Assembly (NCBI GenBank): GCA_009731375.1
Contig: BJOX01000140.1
Span: 694,292 to 749,898 of the forward strand
DNA: 55,607 nt
Direction: 5' to 3'
DNA from: Paulinella micropora
Lineage: Eukaryota; Cercozoa; Imbricatea; Euglyphida
The translations under genes and the position numbers were made by a program. Shown in pieces: positions 10,591 to 24,105 of the stretch. A model generated the notes under the pieces. It had not been told where the DNA came from and did not search any database. It was given only the letters and a program-made list of their open reading frames with translations. Each line of letters begins with the position of its first letter. Position 1 is the stretch's first letter.

Positions 10591-11089
10591 GTAAGTAAGT
10601 AAGTAGATATGTAGGTAGGTAGGTAGGTAGGTAGGGATACCTCACATCACCAAACCACTCAAGCAGAGGTAGACAGATAGATAAGCTAGGTAGGCGGTAG
10701 GCTAGGTAGGCTAGGAAGGTAGGTAGGTAGGTAGCTAGGTAGGTAGCTAGGTATGTATTGTATGTCAAGTGTATGTATTGTATGTATTGTATGTATTGTA
10801 TGTAAGCATTGTATGTAATCTATGTATTGTATGTTTTGTATGTATTGTGTATTGTATAAGTACTTGTATACATGTATTAGATCTTGTATTGTATGTATTG
10901 TATGTATTGTATGTATGTGCGTATTGTGTGTATTGTATGTATAAGCTTGTATTGCATGTATTGTATGTATTGTATGTTTTTACGTATGTCTTGTATGTAT
11001 TGTTTGTTTTTACGCAAACACTTTTATTGTATGTATGTATTGTATGGATTGCATGTATGTATTGTAGGTGGGTAGGCCAGTAGTTGCTC
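10591..11089. repeat. GTAG and (GTATT)n-like arrays
   Basis: A short GTAAGTAG block grows out of the donor at 10591. An inverted copy of the upstream unit follows (10638-10675), then a pentanucleotide-like TGTATTGTATG array to about 11060. No gene. Confidence 0.85.
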
Positions 11090-11349
11090 CATCCGACATG
11101 TAAGTAAGTAAGTAAAGTAAGTGAAGTAAGTGAAGTAAGTGAAGTAAGTAAAGTAAGTAAGTTAGCATGTAAGCATGTAAGCATGTAAGCATGTAAGCAT
11201 GTAAGCATGTAAGCATGTAAGTAAGTAAGTAAGTAAGTAAGTTAGTATGTAAGCATGTAAGTAAGTAAGTAAGTAAGTAAGTAAGCAAGCAAGTAAGGAA
11301 AGTAAGTTAGTATGTAAGTAAGTAAGTAAGTAAAGTAAGTTAGTATGTA

Positions 11350-11389
<40 letters not shown>

Positions 11390-11533
11390 GGTAGGTAAGT
11401 AAGTAGGTAAGTAAGTAGGTAAATAAAGTAAATAAGTAAAGTAAGTAAAGTAAGTAGGTAAGTAAAGTAAGTAAGTAAAATAAGTAAAATAAGTAAGTAA
11501 AGTATGTAGGTTAGTAAGTAAAGTAAGTGAGTA

Positions 11534-11565
<32 letters not shown>

Positions 11566-11622
11566 GAGTGAAAGTGAGTAAGTGAGTAAGTAAGTAAAGT
11601 AAGTAAAAGTAAGTAAGAGTGG

Positions 11623-11660
<38 letters not shown>

Positions 11661-11879
11661 TGTAGTAAGTAAAGTAAGTAAAGTAAGTAAGTAAAGTAAG
11701 TTAGTATGTAAGTTAGTATGAAAGTAAGTAAGAAAGTAAGTAACTAAGTAAGTAGGTAAGTAAGTAGGTAAGTGAGTAGGTAAGTAAAGTAAGTAAGTAA
11801 GTAAGTAAAGTAAGTAAGTAAAGTAAGTAAGACAGTAAATAAGTAAAGTATGTAGGTTAGAAAGTAAAGTAAGTGAGTA

Positions 11880-11919
<40 letters not shown>

Positions 11920-11961
11920 GAGTGAGTGAGTAAGTGAGTAAGTGAGTAAGTAAAGTAAGTA

Positions 11962-11992
<31 letters not shown>

Positions 11993-12304
11993 AGTAAGTA
12001 AGTAAGTAAGTAGGTAAGTAAGTAAGTAAGTAAGTAAATAAGTGAAGTAAAGTAAGTAAAGTAAGTAAGTAAAGTAAGTAAAGTAAAGTAAGTAAGTAAA
12101 GTAAGTAATGAAAATAAGTGAGTAAGTAAGTAAGTAAGTAAGTAAGTGTAAGTAAGTAAGTAAGTAAGTAAAGTAAGTAAAGTAAGTAAAGTAAGTTAAG
12201 TAAGCAAGTAAGTAAGTAAGTAAGTAAGAAAGAAAGTAAGTAAGTAAGTAAAGTAAGTAAAGTAAGTAGTAAATGAAGTAAATGAAGTAAGGAAGTAAGT
12301 GAGG

Positions 12305-12343
<39 letters not shown>

Positions 12344-12543
12344 GTAAGTAAGCATGTGAAGTAAGTAAATAAGTAAGTAAAGTAAAGCAAGTAAGCAAGT
12401 AAAGTAAGTAAGCAAGTGAAGTAAGTAAGTAAGTAAGTAAGTAAAGTAAAGTAAGTAAGTAAGTAAGTAAGTAAGTACGTAAGTAAGTAAAGTAAGTAAA
12501 GTAAGTAAAGTAAGTAAAGTAAGTAAAGTAAGTAAAGTAAGTA

Positions 12544-12583
<40 letters not shown>

Positions 12584-12627
12584 GAGTAAGTAAGTAAGTA
12601 AGTAAAAAAAGTAAAGTAAGTGAAGTG

Positions 12628-12667
<40 letters not shown>

Positions 12668-12742
12668 TAAGTAAGCATATGAAGTAAGTAAGTAAGTAAG
12701 TTAAGTAAAGTAAAGTAAGTAAGTAAAGTAAGTAAGCATGTG

Positions 12743-12785
<43 letters not shown>

Positions 12786-12899
12786 GTAAAGTAAGTAAGC
12801 AAGTAAAGTAAGTAAGTAAGTAAGTAAGTAAAGTAAAGTAAAGTAAGTAAGCAAGTAAAGTAAGTAAGTAAGCAAGCAAATAAAATAAGTAAGCATGTG

Positions 12900-12970
<71 letters not shown>

Positions 12971-13013
12971 GTAAGTAAGCGAGTAAATTAAGTAAGTATG
13001 TGAAGAAAGTAAA

Positions 13014-13045
<32 letters not shown>

Positions 13046-13233
13046 CAAGTAAATTAAGTAAGCATGTGAAGTAAGTAAGTAAGTAAGTAAGTAAAGTAAG
13101 TAAGTAAGTAAGTAAGTAAGCAAGTAAAGTAAGTAAGCAAGTAAGTAAGTAAGCAAGCAAGCAAGTAAAGTAAGTAAGCAAGTGAAAGTAAGTAAGTAAG
13201 TAAGTAAAGTAAAGTAAAGTAAGTAAGCAAGTA

Positions 13234-13272
<39 letters not shown>

Positions 13273-13405
13273 CAAGTAAGTAAGTAAGCAAGTAGAGTAA
13301 GTAAGTAAGTAAGTAAGTCAGTAAAGTAAGTAAGTAAGTAAGTTAGGAAGTAAGTAAGTAAGCAAGCAAGTAAAGTAATAAGCATGTAAAGTAAGTAAGC
13401 AAGTA

Positions 13406-13452
<47 letters not shown>

Positions 13453-13543
13453 GTAAGAAAGCAAGCAAGTAAAGTAAGTAAGCATGTGAAATAAGTAAGT
13501 AAGTAAGTAAGTAAGTAAAGTAAGTAAGTAAAGTAAGTAAGTA

Positions 13544-13582
<39 letters not shown>

Positions 13583-13598
13583 GTAAGTAAAGTAAGTA

Positions 13599-13641
<43 letters not shown>

Positions 13642-13788
13642 CATGTGAAGTAAGTAAGTAAGTAAGAAAGTAAGTAAGTAAAGTAAAGTAAGTAAAGCAA
13701 GTAAAGTAAGTAAAGTAAGTAAAGTAAGTAAGTAAAGTAAGCAAGTAAAGTAAGTAAGTAAGTAAAGTAAGTAAAGTAAGTATGCGAG

Positions 13789-13847
<59 letters not shown>

Positions 13848-14055
13848 TACGTAAAGTAAGTTAGTATGTAAGTTAGTATGTATGTAAGTAAGAAAGAAAG
13901 TACGTAAGTAAGTTAGTAAGTAAGTAAGTAAGTGAGTGAGTAAGTAAGTAAGTAAGTAAAGTAAGTAAGCAAGTAAAGCAAGTAAGCATATGAAGTAAGT
14001 AAGTAAGTAAGTAAAGTAAAGTAAGTAAGCAAGTAAAGTAAGTAAGTAAGTAAGT
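11090..14055 (+). repeat. 3-kb (GTAA)n array starting at a 5' splice-site-like GTAAGT
   Basis: Nearly 3 kb of GTAA with AGTAAG, GCAA and GTGA variants, beginning immediately after CCGACAT|GTAAGT. The repeat unit is identical to the consensus 5' splice site GTAAGT, so the array is an almost unbroken series of potential donors. The long minus-strand frames (poly LTYL) are translated repeat. An internal higher-order period involving GCATGTGAAGTAAG is visible from about 12300 to 13650. Confidence 0.93.
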
Positions 14056-14251
14056 ATAGGTGAGCCTTCCCCTTGTCCTGACCTAAATAGAGAGATAGAT
14101 AGATAGATAGAAAGGTAGGTAGGTAGGTATGTAGGTATGTAGAGGTAGTCGGTAGGTAGGTAGGTAGGTAGGTAGGTAGGTGGTAGGTAGGTAGATAGAT
14201 ATATAGGTAGGTAGGTAGACAGGTAGGTAGGTAGGTAGGTAGGTAGGTAGG

Positions 14252-14299
<48 letters not shown>

Positions 14300-14329
14300 A
14301 TAGAATAGAATAGAATAGTTGATAGATAA

Positions 14330-14362
<33 letters not shown>

Positions 14363-14438
14363 CCGATAGAATAGAATAGAATAGACAGATGGATGATAGG
14401 ATATATAGATAGATAGATAGATAGATAGATAGACAGAC

Positions 14439-14494
<56 letters not shown>
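14056..14494. repeat. GGTA/GATA array with a small unique junction
   Basis: A 35-bp unique segment (14056-14090) separates the GTAA array from GGTA and GATA arrays containing AGAATAGAAT interruptions. Nothing coding. Confidence 0.9.
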
Positions 14495-15028
14495 GAGATA
14501 TCGACTAATGTCAGAAAAAAGGAGCTTCTGATTTCGTCAACCAAGGAAGTCTGTGAATAAAGTATTGACCCGATGCCCAGTTAAGCCGTGATGTTTGCAC
14601 GGAAGGGACTGATACAGGCGATACCAAAGCTCCCTAGTACCAGGCGGGGCCAGGGCTCGTTCCATAAGCGCCCCTTGCAGAACGAGCTCCCACCTCCATT
14701 ACAGAGGGCCCAGTAAGCAGATGGAGTTTCGAGACTGTTCGACAGTCTAGTATAAACCGACAGAGCACTGTGGGTTTTATTCCGGGCTCAACAAGCGAGA
14801 AAGGGCACCCTGAGGGAACAGGATTGTGCTTCCCGTCGCTATTTCGGCATGTGACTCATAGGCGTATGGCTAGGCACACATAAGGCACCCCACCACGGGC
14901 CCAGCACACCCACACCATCCCCTAATTCTCTGTCTGTCGACAGATGGCACCCATTTCAAAACATCAAGCCCAAGGGAGGGTCAGTGACACCTCAAGTGGC
15001 CTTGGTTCACTTCGTGGAGTAAGTGATG

Positions 15029-15032
<4 letters not shown>
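14495..15032 (-). repeat. Dispersed repeat family A, longest copy (538 bp)
   Basis: This is the longest family-A copy. It has the same (GATA)n-GAGATATCGACTAATG junction as the others and extends about 170 bp beyond most copies at its minus-strand 5' end. It is flanked by GATA on both sides. No long reading frame in any phase, so it is better read as a SINE-like unit or untranslated retroelement end than as a gene. Confidence 0.85.
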
Positions 15033-15091
<59 letters not shown>

Positions 15092-15207
15092 ATAGATAGA
15101 ATAGATACCTCAGAATCTACGCTATCTGGAGACGCACGCGAAAATAGATAGATAGAATAGATAGATAGAATAGATATAGATAGAATAGATAGATAGAATA
15201 TATAGGT

Positions 15208-15241
<34 letters not shown>

Positions 15242-15252
15242 CAGATAGATAT

Positions 15253-15305
<53 letters not shown>

Positions 15306-15388
15306 ATAGAATAGAATATATAGATAGATAGATAGATACCTCAGAATCTACGCTTCCTGGAGACGCACGCGAAAAGCGGGTCGTTCCT

Positions 15389-15450
<62 letters not shown>

Positions 15451-15456
15451 GGATAA

Positions 15457-15546
<90 letters not shown>

Positions 15547-15567
15547 CATCCATCCATCCATCCATCC

Positions 15568-15609
<42 letters not shown>

Positions 15610-15628
15610 TCTATTCTATTCTATCTAA

Positions 15629-15687
<59 letters not shown>

Positions 15688-15766
15688 CCTAACAACGCAT
15701 GTTACGATACACATACACACACAGAAACACAGACATAAACACACACACACACACACACACCCCCCT
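15033..15766. repeat. GATA array meeting an inverted CTAT array
   Basis: GATA runs from 15033 to about 15507 with two copies of a unit containing CCTCAGAATCTACGCT..CTGGAGACGCACGCGAAAA (about 15108-15145 and 15338-15376). At 15508 the array flips to CTAT (to about 15685), followed by a (CA)n run. The flip makes a large potential GATA/TATC hairpin. Confidence 0.9.
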
Positions 15767-16609
15767 NNNNNNNNNNNNNNNNNNNNNNNNNNNNNNNNNN
15801 NNNNNNNNNNNNNNNNNNNNNNNNNNNNNNNNNNNNNNNNNNNNNNNNNNNNNNNNNNNNNNNNNNNNNNNNNNNNNNNNNNNNNNNNNNNNNNNNNNNN
15901 NNNNNNNNNNNNNNNNNNNNNNNNNNNNNNNNNNNNNNNNNNNNNNNNNNNNNNNNNNNNNNNNNNNNNNNNNNNNNNNNNNNNNNNNNNNNNNNNNNNN
16001 NNNNNNNNNNNNNNNNNNNNNNNNNNNNNNNNNNNNNNNNNNNNNNNNNNNNNNNNNNNNNNNNNNNNNNNNNNNNNNNNNNNNNNNNNNNNNNNNNNNN
16101 NNNNNNNNNNNNNNNNNNNNNNNNNNNNNNNNNNNNNNNNNNNNNNNNNNNNNNNNNNNNNNNNNNNNNNNNNNNNNNNNNNNNNNNNNNNNNNNNNNNN
16201 NNNNNNNNNNNNNNNNNNNNNNNNNNNNNNNNNNNNNNNNNNNNNNNNNNNNNNNNNNNNNNNNNNNNNNNNNNNNNNNNNNNNNNNNNNNNNNNNNNNN
16301 NNNNNNNNNNNNNNNNNNNNNNNNNNNNNNNNNNNNNNNNNNNNNNNNNNNNNNNNNNNNNNNNNNNNNNNNNNNNNNNNNNNNNNNNNNNNNNNNNNNN
16401 NNNNNNNNNNNNNNNNNNNNNNNNNNNNNNNNNNNNNNNNNNNNNNNNNNNNNNNNNNNNNNNNNNNNNNNNNNNNNNNNNNNNNNNNNNNNNNNNNNNN
16501 NNNNNNNNNNNNNNNNNNNNNNNNNNNNNNNNNNNNNNNNNNNNNNNNNNNNNNNNNNNNNNNNNNNNNNNNNNNNNNNNNNNNNNNNNNNNNNNNNNNN
16601 NNNNNNNNN
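15767..16609. other. Assembly gap (843 N)
   Basis: A run of N flanked by (CA)n/C-rich sequence and GATA array. Its content is unknown. Confidence 0.99.
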
Positions 16610-19405
<2,796 letters not shown>

Positions 19406-19705
19406 CCATGATGGCCATGGAGACTTGCTCGAACACTTGGTCCTGTGTGGCGTTCACATCGAAGACGCGGTCGAACTTGAAGGGGAAGGTCTTGGTGGCG
19501 CCAGACTCGGACTTGAAGCTGCAACGGATCACGTCTGCGCCCTCCAGCTCGATACAGCGCTCTTTCCCCTTCTCCATAGCGTTCTCGGGGCGCACGCGCA
19601 CAAATACCTTAATCGCATCTTCAGACTTGGTCTCTTCTTCCCTGTGGTGTGGGTGGCTGGCTGCTGCAGCTGCTGGCGTCGCTGAGCTCTTGCCAAATTT
19701 TAGTC
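19406..19705 (-). CDS. Kinesin motor domain, N-terminal exon
   Basis: A 300-nt exon on the minus strand between acceptor TTACTAG and donor GTATGCATG, entering in phase 1 and leaving in phase 1. After a low-complexity Ser/Ala linker it encodes [18 protein letters not shown] and later [20 protein letters not shown]. These are the first beta-strand (VRVRP) and the FDRVF...Q..VF block that opens every kinesin head. The P-loop (GQTGSGKT) and switch regions would lie in following exons at lower coordinates, and I do not find them in the repeats down to 16.6 kb. Kinesins are ATP-driven microtubule motors. The subfamily cannot be told from this part. Confidence 0.9.
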
Positions 19706-19714
19706 CTAGTAAGG

Positions 19715-19749
<35 letters not shown>

Positions 19750-19813
19750 CGAGCAAGCAATCAAGTAAGTAATAAGGAAGGAAGGAAGAAAGTAAGAAAG
19801 TAAGAAAGTAAGA

Positions 19814-19846
<33 letters not shown>

Positions 19847-19990
19847 CGTAAGTAAGTAAAATAAGTAAGTAAGCAAATAAGTAAGTAAGTAAGCAAGCAA
19901 GCAAGTAGCAAGCAAGTAAGTAAGCAAGTAAGTAAGCAAGTAAGTAAGCAAGTAAGTAGTAAGTAAGTAAGTAAATCAGTAAGTAAGTAC
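19706..19990. repeat. (GTAA)n array, kinesin intron
   Basis: AAGTAAGT array with GCAAG variants. On the minus (sense) strand it is a CTTA pyrimidine-rich tract running into the TTACTAG acceptor. The upstream exon's donor GTACTTAC opens it. Confidence 0.9.
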
Positions 19991-20037
19991 CGGCCGCGTG
20001 TGCATTTGGGGACGAGGGCGCAGCGCCGAACTTTAAC
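19991..20037 (-). CDS. Upstream exon of the kinesin gene
   Basis: A 47-nt exon between acceptor CTCTCTCAG and donor GTACTTAC. Read in the only phase that joins the kinesin exon (phase 1 out), it gives LKFGAAPSSPNAHAA and splices to [11 protein letters not shown]. Both exons therefore start with the same LKFG block, which supports the join and suggests one arose by copying the other. It would be an unstructured N-terminal extension before the motor domain. The start codon is further upstream and not seen. Confidence 0.6.
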
Positions 20038-20932
<895 letters not shown>

Positions 20933-20977
20933 TAAGATATGAACTCACAAATATATATGTATGACGTAAATTGGTGA

Positions 20978-21139
20978 TTAGTCACCTTCATAGTCTTCCT
21001 CGTAGATATCAGGGCCTGTTGGTATGTTATGGGGTACAGGCTTCTTTTGTTTAGCAGACACAGTCTCAGGAAGTAGAAGCAACACAAAGAACTGGACGAA
21101 GATGCATAGCTTCACAAGCGACTTTAGAGACTTTCGCAT
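20978..21139 (-). CDS. Possible small secreted or single-pass protein (53 aa)
   Basis: A minus-strand frame starting MRKSLKSLVKLCIFVQFF and ending PDIYEEDYEGD before TAA. The N-terminus looks like a signal peptide or signal anchor: basic start, about 15 hydrophobic residues, then PETVSA as a possible cleavage site. The tail is Lys/Pro-rich then acidic. The frame stays open upstream to 21241, so an earlier start or an upstream exon is possible, and it could be the last exon of a larger gene. It lies in unique, non-repeat sequence. I recognise no homologue. Confidence 0.4.
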   Translation of the reverse strand: MRKSLKSLVKLCIFVQFFVLLLLPETVSAKQKKPVPHNIPTGPDIYEEDYEGD

Positions 21140-21880
21140 ACGCTTCGGTGAACCCTGAAGAACGACTGTCAAGAGAGAGCTGTGCAAGAGGGCAGCTCTT
21201 GACAACACGACGCGTAATGAATACAAATAAAGTCGCCACACAACTTCACCGCATCAGCCGGTTCAATACTGCAAAATGCGGTGCAAAAATCTTTCCAACC
21301 CAAAACCCGCGGTTTTTGATTCGGCAGAAGAAAGGCGGAAAGGAATCATCGTTGGCTCAGTGTGGAGTAAAAAGCGCCAGGCAGTGGGTGTTCAGGCCAG
21401 TCAGTGACTGAATGTTCCAGAACGGTTGAGCTCTGCTGTGTTTGACGTGAGCTGGAAGTGTGAGCAGCTCTTTGGTTTCGCGGTTACTGGACTACCTATG
21501 ACATTGGTTTGAAAAAACAAAGAGTGCCAAAACTGCGCCCCACTGCCAATCCGCACCACTACCCTCGATTTTTCCCGTTCAAACCAGACTTCTCCCGGGG
21601 ATGAGAAATATGTTTTCGAGTAACTATTGGATAGGTGCATCTGAGGCAAGGTACAGCATGTTGCAGAAAAATTGTTCCACCTAGAATAAAAGGCCGGAAT
21701 ATTGGAGTTTTCAGAAATTCTTGACATTACAGTCACTTAATCGGCTGTTTGCAATGTTTGGTCTTGATTTACTTGTGCTCAGGCTGGGGAGACACCAGGG
21801 GAGATGGTGGCTGAGGTGCATAGAATCTTACCCTGGGAAAATAGATAGCAAGGTATTACTGACTGACGTAGCTTAGCGCC
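21140..21880. other. Unique sequence without a recognisable gene
   Basis: About 740 bp of non-repetitive DNA. A hairpin lies at about 21168-21205 (TGTCAAGAG...CTCTTGACA with AGCTG/CAGCT inside). Several frames of 60-110 codons exist on both strands, but they overlap each other and show no domain. The stretch near 21656-21677 nearly repeats the island at 2822-2843. It may be the upstream region of the 20978-21139 gene. Confidence 0.5.
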
Positions 21881-21889
21881 TTTGATTCT

Positions 21890-21941
21890 GTCCCTGTATG
21901 TATGTATGCATGTATGTATGTATGTATGAGTATTGTATGAC

Positions 21942-21972
<31 letters not shown>

Positions 21973-22138
21973 TGTATATAAATACACACTTAGTTTCAAA
22001 TTTGCTCCAGCTTCCCAAGATAGACTGTATGTATGTATGTATGTATCTTGTTCGAACTTGCTCCAGCTGGCCAGGATGCACTCCATTGCGTGAGCACACA
22101 CACCTGTATGTATGTATATATATTTTTATATAGATGGA

Positions 22139-22180
<42 letters not shown>

Positions 22181-22231
22181 TGGACTCAACCGCGTGAGCA
22201 CATACCTGGATGGATAGATAGATGGATAGAT

Positions 22232-22260
<29 letters not shown>
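21890..22260. repeat. GTAT/GA arrays with three copies of an exon-like unit
   Basis: GTAT arrays hold copies of a unit with CTCCAGCT..CCA.GAT (about 21985-22025, 22047-22103, 22172-22207). On the minus strand the best copy reads acceptor ATACAG then a frame CAHAMECILASWSKFE. The copies share either its start or its end. It may be a minus-strand exon of an unrecognised gene. Confidence 0.55.
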
Positions 22261-22266
<6 letters not shown>

Positions 22267-22544
22267 GAGGGGGGGGGGGGGCTCAGAGTCCAGCTGCACT
22301 GTTTCGTAGCATAATACAACTGTGGACAGGCCTTGTCTCGTATTGCATAATACATGTGTGTGTACAGACCTTGCCGTGATCGTCATAGCGTAGACCTATG
22401 TGCGTGCATATATTTATCTATCTATATATATATTTATTATATATATATATAATGTATATATAAAGGTAAAGTGTTTTGTCTGTGTGTATGTATTTTTTGT
22501 AGTCTGTATGTATGTATGTACACTTATTCATTGTTCTATCACAG

Positions 22545-22925
22545 GTGCCGCCACGAAGTTCAGGGCATGGCAAGGAATTAGCTTGGCATGTTGACCCGCA
22601 ATTTGCGGCGTTTGCCGAACGCGCGCTCGGTCGCATCTATTACGGCGGAGCCGACCTTGGCGAATGCATGTGGGCCATCAATCAAACACGCAAGACACTA
22701 GATCCTACCCAGTGGTTTGAGGCTTGGGAAAGCCTTGGAGATCGCGTGGCTGCGGCTGGGAATGCGTGTGAGTCAAAAGGTCATAGAGTCAGTGCTTATG
22801 AAGCGTACCAGCGCGCCGTGGGGTACTATTATTCATCATACTTGCCACTTTTCGGGGTTCCCGTGGACCCTCGTCTTCAAAGAGCTTTCGAGAAAGAAAC
22901 TGTTTGTTTCAACAAGGCGATCAGG

Positions 22926-22982
<57 letters not shown>

Positions 22983-23942
22983 TATCTACCTATCTATCTT
23001 CTCTCTCTTTTTTTTTAATTCTATTTTTATCTTTATTTATTTATTTATTTATTTATTAGGTTGGCTGAATACCGAGTGGAACCTCTAGAAATCCCATTCG
23101 AAGGGTACTTTTTACCCGGCTACTACGTTCGATGCCTGGGTGCGACTGACGAGACTCCTACCATCATTCATATGAACGGATTTGACGCGAATGTTTATGA
23201 GCAATACTTTCAAGTGTCGATTGCTGCAGCCCGTCGTGGCTACAACTCACTAATTTTCGATGGCCCTGGGCAAGGGCGAAATCTCTACCTGCACCACAAA
23301 CCACTTCGACCAAACTGGGAGACGGTAGTGAGTCCGATCATAGACTTTGCACTGGCCAAGAAACTTGTGCACCCGAAGAAGATCATTCTTGGTGGTTGGA
23401 GTTTTGGTGGCTATCTGGCACCTCGAGCCGCAGCGCATGACCCGCGCATCGCCGCACTTGTGGTTGATCCGGGTCAGTGGGATCAAGTCGACGGCTTGAA
23501 AGGTCTCCTGCGCTTCTTCGGAGCTTCATCCGAACAGATCGCTTTGTTCCCGAAGCAGCTTGATCCTGCATTTGTTCATGAAAAGGAACAAGATATCAGG
23601 CATGGAAAATACGGATATGGTATACAATGGAAACTGATCCAACGTGGACTATTTGTTGAGGGTCAATCGAATTTGTACGACCTGTTACAAAAAATGGCGT
23701 TGTATGAACTCTCACCGTATGCGAAGAATATCAAGTGCCCAACATGGTCTTCGCTGAGCCAAGGGGACCCAGCTGCAACCGCCACCAAGCAGCTTCTCAG
23801 TGCGATTGCCACCGCTGCGGAGAACAAGACCATTTGTGTGTTCTCTGAAGAAGAGGGTGCGGGCGGCCACTGTGAAATGTTAGCGCGCTCCCTCTTCCAC
23901 CAACGCATGTTCGACTGGCTGGACGACCTGTTCAAAAAGTAG
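22545..23942 (+). CDS. Alpha/beta hydrolase, FrsA / 2,6-dihydropseudooxynicotine hydrolase-like (two exons)
   Basis: Exon 22545-22924 and exon 23060-23942 join in frame (AG|G) across a 135-nt intron made of CTAT and TTTA repeats. They give about 420 residues, close to the usual full length of this family. The N-terminal helical part (YYGGADLGECMWA, then SAYEAYQRAVGYYYSSY) is typical of this bacterial-like group. The catalytic domain has DGPGQG, the nucleophile elbow GGWSFGG with Ser codon at 23400, a later acidic candidate in SLSQGDPAA, and the histidine motif GGHCEM. The C-terminus HQRMFDWLDDLF is characteristic. It probably cleaves a C-C or ester bond in the cytosol; the substrate is unknown. 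The first coding exon upstream of 22545 is not identified. Confidence 0.9.
22925..23059 (+). other. Microsatellite intron of the hydrolase gene
   Basis: Donor AG|GTCTATC and acceptor TTTATTAG. The intron is almost entirely CTAT then TTTA repeats. It is a clear, independently verifiable case of a sense-strand CTAT array forming an intron, because the protein is continuous across it. Confidence 0.9.
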
Positions 23943-24105
23943 CACATAAAAGCATTCACCGCCAATTACCCTGGTAATTAGTCTTAATGTGGTTAGCTTC
24001 CCGGGGAAATTGCCCAAGGTCCGATCGGCCCCGGGCAATTTCCCCGGGAAGCTAACCACATTAAGACTAATTACCAGGGTGATTGGCGGTGAATGCTTTT
24101 ATGTG
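23943..24105. other. 163-nt near-perfect foldback immediately after the hydrolase stop codon
   Basis: A 73-nt left arm (23943-24015) and a 73-nt right arm (24033-24105) are reverse complements with a single T/C difference (a G-U pair in RNA), separated by a 17-nt loop. It starts at the base after TAG. No reading frame. It could be a very strong 3'-UTR stem-loop, a foldback transposon, a small-RNA precursor, or an inverted duplication made during replication or assembly. Confidence 0.92.

Noticed and set aside
14495-15032. Family A as a protein-coding gene
   Set aside because: Frames such as those at 33021-33308 and 55167-55568 run from the element into GATA, and they are interrupted in other copies by stops and indels.
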